A DNA stretch of 64,000 bases from Halobacillus halophilus DSM 2266. GTDB lineage: Bacteria > Bacillota > Bacilli > Bacillales > Halobacillaceae. Under the pieces are notes generated by a model, which worked only from the letters and a program-made list of their open reading frames with translations, did no database searches and had not been told where the DNA came from. The stretch lies in assembly GCF_000284515.1 (NCBI RefSeq), contig NC_017668.1:496001-560000 (forward strand). The letters are read 5' to 3'. Shown piece after piece: positions 57,271 to 64,000 of the stretch (position 1 is the first letter of the stretch; every line of letters starts with the position of its first letter). A program made the translations under genes and the position numbers.

Positions 57271-58905
57271 GTGAAGGATTTAAAAAATCGCCCATGGTAT
57301 TCATCGTATTCTCCGGAAATGAAGACAGAAATAAACCTTCCAGAAAAGTCTCTCTATACACTACTTAAAGAATCGGCTCATGAATTCGGCGAGAGAACGG
57401 CAATCGTGTATGAAGATTGCCAGATCACCTATCAGCAATTGAAAGAGAATGTAGACCGGCTGGCCGGAGCGTGGAATGAACTTGGATTAACGAAAGGCGA
57501 ACGAGTCGGCCTGATGATTTCCAATCACCCGGACTATATCACGGCCTATTATGCTGCTCAAAGGCTCGGCCTGACCGTCGTTCAAATCAATCCGCGCTAT
57601 ACAGAAAGGGAACTGCTTCATATCATTGAAGACTCCGGTATGAACTATCTGGTGGCTGAGGAATACAATCGATTACTTGTTAATCAAGTAAAGGAAAAAA
57701 GCGGTATTACTTTTGTCTTTGTCTCAAAAGCAGAGCGAGATCTTCCCGAGTCGCTAGAAAATCTTATAAACAAAGCATATCCTCTGGAAAATGATATTCC
57801 TATCTCAGTTAAAGAAGATGTAGCTGTGATTCAATACACAGGGGGAACGACCGGTAAAATTAAAGGCGCTATGCTGACTCATTACAACTTAGTGGCTAAT
57901 GTTGTTCAGAGCCATACGATGTATGGAAAGCTAATGGATAAGGGGAAGGAAATCGTCCTTGCTGCTACCCCTCTTTATCACGTGTATGCCATGACAAGTG
58001 CTATGAATCTCGGTATCTATCTTGGCGCCACAATTCTGTTAATTCCTGAATTCAAAGTAAATGATGTAGCAGAAAAAATTAAAAAGTATCAGCCTACCTT
58101 TTTTCCAGGTGTTCCAAAGATGTACAGTGCTTTTGTCCAGTTTCCAAATATAGAATCCTATCGACTCGATTCGCTGAAGTTTTGTTCAAGTGGATCCGCT
58201 CCACTTCCTGTAGAGATTATTAGACGGTTTGAAAGTTTAACGGGGGCCATAATTGGAGAAGGGTTCGGTCTTTCAGAAGCGTCGCCTTCTACCCATCGGA
58301 ACCCTGCCGGCGGAATAAGAAAGATAGGAAGTATAGGTCTGCCTTTTCCTGGGACGGATTGTCGGATTGTAGATGATCACGATGAGATTCTTCCGATCAA
58401 TAGTGTAGGAGAGCTCATCATTAAAGGCCCGCAGGTTATGAAAGGTTATTGGAATCAGCCAGAAGAGACAAGCCAATCGTTAAGGAATGGCTGGTTATAT
58501 ACGGGAGATCTCGCCATGTGTGATGAAGATGGATACTTTTATATAGTGGGACGGAAAAAAGAGATGATTATTAATGGCGGATTTAATATTTATCCACAGG
58601 AAATTGAAAGCGTTTTATATGAACATCCAGCTGTAAAAGATGCAGCGGTAGTGGGAATTCCAGATAGGGATAAGGGGGAAATTGTAAAAGCCTATGTGGT
58701 TTTGAAAGAACAGCACAAGGTGGAGGTGAATGAGTTAAAAGAATACTGTTCCACCCGTTTAGCCCGGTATAAAGTGCCGAAGCATTACGAGATTCGTGGA
58801 GAACTTCCTAGAAATACAGTCGGTAAATTATTAAAGCGAAAACTGATAGAGGAAGAGAAAGCTAAAACCAGCGAAGTAATTCCTCCCCATGTCCGTAAAC
58901 AGTGA
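57271..58905 (+). CDS. Acyl-CoA synthetase (AMP-forming)
   Basis: 544 residues. The P-loop is YTGGTTGKIKGAMLTHYN, GEGFGLSEASPSTHRNP binds the adenylate, LYTGDLAMCDEDGYFYIVGR is the hinge, and TVGKLLKRK contains the C-terminal catalytic Lys. It resembles long- or medium-chain fatty-acid CoA ligases (FadD/LcfB type). GTG 57271 follows AAAGAAGGGGG. A second ligase in the island, so operon III can activate its own substrate. Confidence 0.9.
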   Translation: MKDLKNRPWYSSYSPEMKTEINLPEKSLYTLLKESAHEFGERTAIVYEDCQITYQQLKENVDRLAGAWNELGLTKGERVGLMISNHPDYITAYYAAQRLGLTVVQINPRYTERELLHIIEDSGMNYLVAEEYNRLLVNQVKEKSGITFVFVSKAERDLPESLENLINKAYPLENDIPISVKEDVAVIQYTGGTTGKIKGAMLTHYNLVANVVQSHTMYGKLMDKGKEIVLAATPLYHVYAMTSAMNLGIYLGATILLIPEFKVNDVAEKIKKYQPTFFPGVPKMYSAFVQFPNIESYRLDSLKFCSSGSAPLPVEIIRRFESLTGAIIGEGFGLSEASPSTHRNPAGGIRKIGSIGLPFPGTDCRIVDDHDEILPINSVGELIIKGPQVMKGYWNQPEETSQSLRNGWLYTGDLAMCDEDGYFYIVGRKKEMIINGGFNIYPQEIESVLYEHPAVKDAAVVGIPDRDKGEIVKAYVVLKEQHKVEVNELKEYCSTRLARYKVPKHYEIRGELPRNTVGKLLKRKLIEEEKAKTSEVIPPHVRKQ

Positions 58906-58957
58906 TTCAACTGGGGAAGGTAGATTCTTAAAATTTGTAATCCAGGGAGTGCTGACG

Positions 58958-60109
58958 ATGGATTTTAATTTTGATGAAGATATTCAAATGTTGAAGAACA
59001 GCGTGCGCGATTTTATTCAAACTGAAGTAGAAGCGGTAGCCATGGAGATTGAGAGAGAGGATAGAATTCCCGAACATATCATCGAGATGTCTAAAGAAAT
59101 GGGGTTGTTTGGTCTAAGCATTCCAGAAGAATACGGCGGTCTTGGTATAGGGATGGTAGGAAAGTGTGCTTTATATGAAGAAATTGGAGCCACTCATAAT
59201 GGCTACACCACGCTGGTTGGCGGTCACACGGGAATTGGTACGGTCGGTATTGTGGAAATGGGGAACGAAGCTCAAAAACAGAAATACCTGCCGAGGCTCG
59301 CACGCGGAGATTCGATCGGAGCTTTTGCCCTCACCGAACCAAGTGCAGGTTCGAATGCGACCAATTTAAAGACGACTGCGGTTAAACGTGGAGACAAGTA
59401 CATCCTTAATGGAACGAAGCACTATATTACCAATGCCACAGAAGCTGATATCTTCACCGTAATGGCGGTAACGGATGCAAGCAAAGGGGCGAAAGGAATT
59501 ACCTCGTTTATTGTGGAAAAAGATTTTCCAGGCTTCCAGGTCGGAGCTATTGAACCTAAAATGGGGCTCCATGGATCTCAATCAGCTGAAATTATTTTAG
59601 AAGATTGTGAAGTTCCTATCGAGAATGTGCTGGGAAAAGAGGGGGAGGGGTATGTGAATGCTCTAAAAATCCTTGCGAACGGAAGGGCAGGGCTCTCCGC
59701 CAGAAACTTAGGCTCCTGCCAGAAACTACTGGACTTATCGATGCAGTTTACACAGGAACGAGAACAATTTGGTGTACCAATCATTGAACATCAGGCTGTG
59801 GCTCATATGGTGTCGGAGATGGCCGTAGAAATCGAAGCGCTTCGCTCCTTTACGTACCGGATTGCGTGGATGGTGGATCAAGGTCAGAAAGTAATTAAAG
59901 AAGCGGCGATGCTCAAATTATATGGATCAGAAGTGTACAACCGGGTAGCTGATAAAGCTGTTCAGGTTCACGGCGGCATTGGTTACATATCTGATTATCC
60001 AATTGAGCGCTTCTTTCGCGATGCACGAATTACGAGAATTTATGAAGGAACGTCTGAAATTCAGAAGAACATTATTTCCAGCCAGTTGAAAAAGGAATAC
60101 AGCTTGTGA
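58958..60109 (+). CDS. Acyl-CoA dehydrogenase
   Basis: A 383-residue classical ACAD. PEEYGGLGIGMVGKCALYEE, AFALTEPSAGSNATNLKTTA, YILNGTKHYITNATEADIF, VQVHGGIGYISDYPIERFFR and the catalytic IYEGTSEIQKNII (Glu base) are present. ATG 58958 is chosen (CAGGGAG upstream, sequence MDFNFDEDIQML); the long frame from 58889 overlaps the ligase and is rejected. Probably acts after the 57271 ligase. Confidence 0.91.
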   Translation: MDFNFDEDIQMLKNSVRDFIQTEVEAVAMEIEREDRIPEHIIEMSKEMGLFGLSIPEEYGGLGIGMVGKCALYEEIGATHNGYTTLVGGHTGIGTVGIVEMGNEAQKQKYLPRLARGDSIGAFALTEPSAGSNATNLKTTAVKRGDKYILNGTKHYITNATEADIFTVMAVTDASKGAKGITSFIVEKDFPGFQVGAIEPKMGLHGSQSAEIILEDCEVPIENVLGKEGEGYVNALKILANGRAGLSARNLGSCQKLLDLSMQFTQEREQFGVPIIEHQAVAHMVSEMAVEIEALRSFTYRIAWMVDQGQKVIKEAAMLKLYGSEVYNRVADKAVQVHGGIGYISDYPIERFFRDARITRIYEGTSEIQKNIISSQLKKEYSL

Positions 60110-60128
60110 ACGGGAGAGGGGAGTATAA

Positions 60129-61313
60129 ATGATGGAACCGGTTGTGATTGTAAGTGCAGTCCGAACACCGATGGGAAAATATGGAGGAGCCATTAAAAAT
60201 CTATCCTCAGCCGATTTAGCTTCCATCTCCATAAGAGAAGCTGTTTCAAGGGCAGGGCTTTCCCCGGAGCAGGTGGATGAAGCGATTATGGGAGAGGTCC
60301 GGCAGACCACTCAGTCTTCTAATGTTGCCCGAGTCGCAGCTTTACGGGCAGGCATTCCTGAAGTTTCTCCCGCTTTTACAATTAACCGGCTTTGTGCTTC
60401 TGGTATGCAGGCTGTTGCCTCGGGGGTCCAGCAAATTGCTTTTGAACAAGCAGAGGTTATTGTAGCTGGTGGCACAGAAAGTATGAGTCAATCTCCTATC
60501 TACTTAAGAAATTCAAGATTTGGGGGAGATCAGCCAACTTTAGTCGATTCAAATAAGGAAGCTGGTCAGCAGCCTGAGGAAATCTATGGAAATGAGCTTG
60601 GGATGGGAATAACGGCAGAAAATGTTGCCGAACGCTATTCTATTTCAAGAGAAGACCAGGATGCTTTTGCTTTTGAAAGCCAAAGGCGGGCAGCTATCGC
60701 TTTGGATGCTTCAACGTTCAGAGATGAAATTGTTCCAGTCCAAGTAATCGAGCGAAGAAAGTCTTTGATTGTAGATCGTGATGAGCATCCCAGGCCTCAA
60801 ACGTCGTTAGATAAGCTCGCAAGCTTGCGACCCGTTTTCAAGGAAAATGGAACTGTAACTGCGGGTAATGCCTGCGGCAGGAATGACGGAGCAGCTGCTC
60901 TCGTGATCATGCAGGAATCAAAAGCCAAGTCATTAGGTCTAAAGCCTATGGCCAGGATTACAGACTGGGCTGTATCGGGAGTTTCTCCCGAAGTTATGGG
61001 AATTGGACCTATTCCTGCCGTTAAGAAACTGCTTGAGAAGACGTCTACCAAGATAGCAGATGTCGGTCTTATAGAACTGAACGAAGCTTTTGCTTCTCAA
61101 TCACTGGCGGTCATTCGGGAGCTAGGCCTGGATGAGGACCGAGTCAATATTCACGGTGGAGCGATTGCTCTTGGACACCCAGTTGGAGCAAGCGGGGCAA
61201 GAATTTTGAAGACGCTTTTACATGCGATGATAAGAAGAGACGAACAAAAAGGAATTGCCACCTTATGTGCCGGCGGCGGACAAGGAATGGCCATTTTGGT
61301 TGAAAAAATGTAG
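60129..61313 (+). CDS. Thiolase (acetyl-CoA C-acyltransferase)
   Basis: 394 residues. Nucleophilic Cys in NRLCASGMQAV, His in GGAIALGHPVGASGA, second Cys in TLCAGGGQG, and NEAFASQ. It closes the beta-oxidation cycle of operon III. Starts at ATG 60129 (or 60132) behind GAGAGGGG. It lies 20 bases after the ACAD gene and 15 bases before the first PaaI-type thioesterase. No hydratase or hydroxyacyl dehydrogenase is in operon III, so it depends on those of operons I/II or elsewhere. Confidence 0.9.
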   Translation: MMEPVVIVSAVRTPMGKYGGAIKNLSSADLASISIREAVSRAGLSPEQVDEAIMGEVRQTTQSSNVARVAALRAGIPEVSPAFTINRLCASGMQAVASGVQQIAFEQAEVIVAGGTESMSQSPIYLRNSRFGGDQPTLVDSNKEAGQQPEEIYGNELGMGITAENVAERYSISREDQDAFAFESQRRAAIALDASTFRDEIVPVQVIERRKSLIVDRDEHPRPQTSLDKLASLRPVFKENGTVTAGNACGRNDGAAALVIMQESKAKSLGLKPMARITDWAVSGVSPEVMGIGPIPAVKKLLEKTSTKIADVGLIELNEAFASQSLAVIRELGLDEDRVNIHGGAIALGHPVGASGARILKTLLHAMIRRDEQKGIATLCAGGGQGMAILVEKM

Positions 61314-61327
61314 GGAGGGGTTTCAGA

Positions 61328-61732
61328 GTGAGAGGTCAATCTTCTTTTTTTGAACACATAGGCTGTACTAAACATAAGGGACGAGAAGGTGAAATTCTTC
61401 TCACCCTTCAAGTGCAGCCGGAAATTCTATCGGCCGAAGGCACTATCCCTCCTGGTATATTCTCAAGCATGCTCGATATTGTGATTGGTTCAACCATAGG
61501 GGAATCGATCCAGCAGCCAACTACAACAGTAAATTTAAACATCAACTATTTCGACTTTGCGAATCGTGGACCATTTACTGCAGTGGGTACAATAATCTGG
61601 AGAAATGGAAAAGTGATTGCAGGTGAAGGAAGCGTAATGGACCGTGATGGAAACCTGACAGCCAAAGCGGCCGGGACTTTTAAAGTAATGGGCCGGTCAA
61701 TAGGGAGGGAAAGGCATGACAAAAACGATTGA
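61328..61732 (+). CDS. PaaI-type hotdog thioesterase paralogue lacking the HGG motif
   Basis: 134 residues with the hotdog pattern AEGTIPPGIFSSMLDIVIGS and TTTVNLNINYFDFANRGPFT. In active PaaI enzymes the segment is N-G-x-x-H-G-G-x; here it is EGTIPPGI, so the His-Gly-Gly is replaced by Pro-Pro-Gly while the catalytic-helix Asp is kept. It may be a non-catalytic partner of the following gene. The GTG start follows GGAGGGG. It overlaps the downstream paralogue by 17 bases. Confidence 0.8.
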   Translation: MRGQSSFFEHIGCTKHKGREGEILLTLQVQPEILSAEGTIPPGIFSSMLDIVIGSTIGESIQQPTTTVNLNINYFDFANRGPFTAVGTIIWRNGKVIAGEGSVMDRDGNLTAKAAGTFKVMGRSIGRERHDKND

Positions 61733-62120
61733 TGAAGTACGTGAAAGTTTTGAAGCCAGTCCATTCTTTTCCCATATTGGGTTTGAGATTATTCATTTCG
61801 AAGAGGGAAATGTTCTTCTGAATCTCCCCATTCAAGAAAAGCTGTTTAATGTGAATGGCACTCTCCATGGAGGTGTTCATGCGACCATGCTTGACTTGAT
61901 TATTGGAATGGCCATTCGCTCTACGACTAAAACCCGGTGTACAACGATGAATTTAAATATTAACTATTTGGCACCTTCGGCAGGCGGCAGCATAACGGCA
62001 AAGGGGAGGATCCTGCAGCAAGGTTACCGGATTGTAACGGCAGAAGGAGAGTTATATGATTCTGAAGGGACGATGCTGGCAAAAGGAATCGGTACGTATA
62101 AATTAATAAGGGATAAATAA
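61716..62120 (+). CDS. PaaI-type hotdog acyl-CoA thioesterase
   Basis: 134 residues. NVNGTLHGGVHATMLDLIIG is the complete PaaI/HGG motif with catalytic Asp, and TTMNLNINYLAPSAGGSITA is the second strand pair. It hydrolyses acyl- or phenylacetyl-type CoA esters. The ATG lies inside the end of the preceding paralogue (GGGAGGGAA upstream), so the two are made together, possibly as a heteromer. Last gene of operon III. Confidence 0.85.
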   Translation: MTKTIDEVRESFEASPFFSHIGFEIIHFEEGNVLLNLPIQEKLFNVNGTLHGGVHATMLDLIIGMAIRSTTKTRCTTMNLNINYLAPSAGGSITAKGRILQQGYRIVTAEGELYDSEGTMLAKGIGTYKLIRDK

Positions 62121-62152
62121 AAGCTCAGTCCAGGACTGAGCTTTATTTATCT
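62121..62152. terminator. Terminator between converging genes
   Basis: AAAGCTCAGTCC pairs with GGACTGAGCTTT, followed by ATTTAT. It overlaps the end of the minus-strand DUF488 gene. Confidence 0.8.
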
Positions 62153-62499
62153 TCTATTATTTCCTTTAGCACGACCGCGTGATTATGTTCTTTATCTTTA
62201 GCTCCGAATAGGAGAATTAAACGTTTATCCGCTGCCACTGCCTTCAATTCTTGAATTTTGGATTGTGCTTCAGAATTAGCCTTAATTTCTTTACGATAAG
62301 CTTCTTTAAAAGTATTAAATTTAGCAGGGTCATGGTTGAACCATTTTCTAAGATCCGGGCTTGGAGCAATTTCCTTAAGCCATTCGTCAAGTTCTGCATC
62401 TTCTTTAGAAATTCCTCTTGGCCAGACACGATCAATCAGTACCCTATGGCCTCCTAAAGTTTTATTTTCATCATAAATCCGCCTTAATAAAATGGACAA
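62143..62499 (-). CDS. DUF488 family protein (YeaO-like)
   Basis: 118 residues. LLRRIYDENKTLGGHRVLID, RVWPRGISKEDAELDEWLKE, IAPSPDLRKWFNHDPAKF and the end LLFGAKDKEHNHAVVLKE are the DUF488/YeaO hallmarks. The family is widespread and uncharacterised, with proposals of a uroporphyrin-III-methyltransferase-related or nucleotide-binding role that I cannot support from sequence. TTG 62499 follows GGGGAGG at 9 bases. Confidence 0.85.
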   Translation of the reverse strand: MSILLRRIYDENKTLGGHRVLIDRVWPRGISKEDAELDEWLKEIAPSPDLRKWFNHDPAKFNTFKEAYRKEIKANSEAQSKIQELKAVAADKRLILLFGAKDKEHNHAVVLKEIIEDK

Positions 62500-62541
62500 A
62501 AAAACAACCTCCCCGGGGGCTGATTCTTTAAGGTCAGTTTC

Positions 62542-62901
62542 TCAATCTTCTATTAACCAGTTCCACGCTTCTTCCAACTGGTTCGGTTTATAATCCTGTG
62601 CCTTTAAACCTGGTAAATAATCTGCTGCCTGTGTGCCTAGCTCTATCAGTGCTCTTTCAGTAACTACTGCGAATTTTGAAAACTGTCTCCATCGTTTTAA
62701 ATTAACCTTTGTACCTTCCCAGAAACCTTCAAGAGTGGAACCGTTAAGTTCAGGAACAAAGGCTAAAACTTTAAAATTTTGATCATCATCAAAATAGCCT
62801 TGTATATAATCATCAAGCATTCTCGCGTCATGACCCGTTAATTTCTCTCTAATGTCTATTACTATAGTGGATGCGTCTCGACTTGAAAGAAACGTAAACA
62901 T
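62542..62901 (-). CDS. STAS/SEC14-like (SpoIIAA-like) domain protein
   Basis: 119 residues from ATG 62901 (MFTFLSSRDAS). IVIDIREKLTGHDARMLDDY resembles the SpoIIAA-like family start (…G-L-T--D), and KRWRQFSKFAVVTERALIEL with W-LIED at the end completes the pattern. Such small proteins have a STAS/CRAL-TRIO-like fold and an unknown role. The upstream in-frame ATG (62955) lacks a ribosome binding site. It lies 42 bases upstream of DUF488 in the same direction. Confidence 0.72.
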   Translation of the reverse strand: MFTFLSSRDASTIVIDIREKLTGHDARMLDDYIQGYFDDDQNFKVLAFVPELNGSTLEGFWEGTKVNLKRWRQFSKFAVVTERALIELGTQAADYLPGLKAQDYKPNQLEEAWNWLIED

Positions 62902-63004
62902 AGAAGACACCTGCTTTCTATAGTAGATTAGGTTCGTGTGTTTACCTGTTCCCATTGAGTCATTGTATAAACATAGTGCTATCGATAAAGTGAGGTTTTT
63001 TGAT

Positions 63005-63608
63005 AGCTCTATTAAATCTCCAAGTTGATTCTTTAAGATAAGCTCCCGTTTGTTGAAGACTCAGTTTCGAGATAAATGGGTCCTTTACGTTAGATGGACA
63101 AGGGCTGGTGGGGAAATAACTCGCTTTCCTATGGGGGAACGGTGAGCTTCCTCGCTCGTTTCACTCCCTGCGGGATCTCACCTAGTCTCTTCTCCCATGG
63201 GAGTCTCGTCATTTCCCCACCAACCCAACTTGATTAAGAAAAACGGCCCCTACTAGAAGAGAAAGGTTCTCCTCCTTAATCTGTATGAAATGCTTTTATG
63301 ACAGGCTATTGTGCATCGTTACATCCTAAAATAGGTACAAAACCACATGGTCTCATTCCTCATCACACAGGTGATGGTTGAAGTGGTTTCGAGCTTCTGA
63401 TTTGGCCAGGTCCGGAGGGGGATGATGAAGACTCCTGCGGGATAAACATGATCGGTGAGACCCCGGAAGTCGAAGACTGAGGAGGCTCAGCACATGCCCG
63501 CGGAAAGCGAATCATCCCCCGCAGGACCTTTCTTGTCATAAAAGTATCTCGAAACTGAGTCTTCAACTATCCGGCCCTTTAGCTGAATATTTTGCTTTTA
63601 GAAAAGCC
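63005..63608 (+). repeat. Composite inverted repeat element, copy E
   Basis: About 604 bp. Left outer end AGCTCTATTAAATCT...GTTGATTCTTT matches B's left arm. The core 63056-63563 is bounded by AAGACTCAGTTTCGAGATA and its perfect complement. Both modules are complete, with the GGTGGGGAAATAACTCGC/CATTTCCCCACC and GGGGGATGATGA/ATCATCCCCC stems. The right arm is shortened to GGCCCTTTAGC...AAAAGCC. Same orientation class as A and B. It lies between two minus-strand units. Confidence 0.78.
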
Positions 63609-63639
63609 TAAAGGGGTGGTGGAAGTTAAGTTAAGCAAT

Positions 63640-63677
63640 AAAAAAAGAACGCCTGCTATTTAAAAGCAGGCGTTCTA
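63640..63677 (-). terminator. Terminator of the AbgT-type gene
   Basis: On the minus strand AGAACGCCTGC / GCAGGCGTTCT, followed by TTTTTTT. It begins 10 bases after the stop codon. Confidence 0.85.
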
Positions 63678-63686
63678 TAAATTCAA

Positions 63687-64000
63687 TTATTGATTAATAT
63701 ACATATCGACACCAGGACCGAATGGAATGCCAAGCAGTGCAAAGGCAACTAACAGTACGACCCAGATGGCGAAGAAGATAATACTGTACGGAAGCATGAG
63801 GGAAATCAATGTCCCTAAGCCAGCTTTCTTGTTGTACTCCCGCATAAAGGCAAGAACCACGATGATATATGGGTTCATTGGGGTGATAATGTTTGTTGAG
63901 GAATCGGCAATACGATAAGCTGCTTGAATGAATGCAGGGTGATAGTCCAATAGATAGAACATCTGCAGGAAGATCGGTGCTTCAAGCGCCCATTGGGCAG
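63687..64000 (-). CDS. AbgT-family transporter, C-terminal part (partial)
   Basis: The minus-strand frame is open to the window edge. The visible 104 residues read AQWALEAPIFLQMFYLLDYH, then FIQAAYRIADSSTNIITPMN, YNKKAGLGTLISLMLPYSII and GIPFGPGVDMYINQ-stop. The YRI-DS-TNIITPM and GLGTLIS-MLPYS patterns are the C-terminal signature of the AbgT family (p-aminobenzoyl-glutamate uptake or sulfonamide/pAB efflux). The start lies beyond 64000. A strong terminator follows the stop. Confidence 0.85.
   Translation of the reverse strand, partial: AQWALEAPIFLQMFYLLDYHPAFIQAAYRIADSSTNIITPMNPYIIVVLAFMREYNKKAGLGTLISLMLPYSIIFFAIWVVLLVAFALLGIPFGPGVDMYINQ

Overview
This window looks like chromosome of a low-to-moderate GC, spore-forming, moderately halophilic member of the Bacillaceae, with Halobacillus/Thalassobacillus-like relatives the best guess. 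The support is ectABC for the osmolyte ectoine, CotX- and CotW-like spore-coat genes, Bacillus-type ribosome binding sites (AGGAGG/GAGGTGAT), YvbH-, YjcZ- and FbpA-type small proteins, a SAM-I riboswitch and a CcpA cre site. No rRNA, tRNA, prophage or CRISPR array was seen.

Layout. 1-3050: end of a DUF294 protein, a DnaQ-type exonuclease, a GlsB-type membrane protein and SelO. 3140-4504: a transposase-less IS605-type element made of tnpB and a predicted guide-RNA end. 4690-6000 (minus): spore-coat genes. 6260-12890: single genes (SGNH esterase, VOC protein, ZIP transporter, PH-domain protein, CNNM/CorC-type membrane protein, FAD oxidoreductase) and a decayed response regulator. 13060-20000: an IclR regulator with a galactonate operon (eda-dgoK-dgoD), then gluconate kinase and permease with a cre site. 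20800-25400: phosphotriesterase-like protein, TetR-OsmC pair, and a rhodanese/metallo-beta-lactamase plus TauE pair for sulfur chemistry. 25900-29600: nucleotidyltransferase, then DUF3100, a small membrane protein and an M20 amidohydrolase. 30450-36500: PBP3-like PbpC, a STAND/LuxR regulator, DUF4870 and a lipoprotein. 37040-39250: ectABC. 39313-39702 (minus): a SAM-I riboswitch and terminator in front of an FbpA-family small protein. 40003-62120: a large acyl-CoA catabolic island. 62140-64000 (minus): DUF488, a STAS-like protein and the end of an AbgT transporter.

The catabolic island holds a Liv-type ABC uptake system, two CoA ligases, four acyl-CoA dehydrogenases, a paired MaoC-type hydratase, three SDR dehydrogenases, two thiolases, three hotdog thioesterases and a TetR regulator. 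Together these can run a full beta-oxidation round without crotonase/FadB. The substrate is unknown, but a branched or cyclic carboxylate is plausible.

The most unusual structure is a family of five composite repeats (A 20027, B 29641, C 44853, D 55210, E 63005). Each is roughly 600-780 bp, with outer terminal inverted repeats, an inner 19-bp inverted repeat and two inverted copies of a GC-rich hairpin module. Copy B has a perfect 8-bp target duplication. In C and D the core is flipped relative to the arms, and each carries a further nested insert. Most copies sit directly behind terminators or operon ends, and C, D and E punctuate the catabolic island. Other notable points are two genes that appear to start with ATT (ectA and an SDR), TetR-type operators shared by distant operons, and frameshifted remnants of a response regulator and a YjcZ protein.
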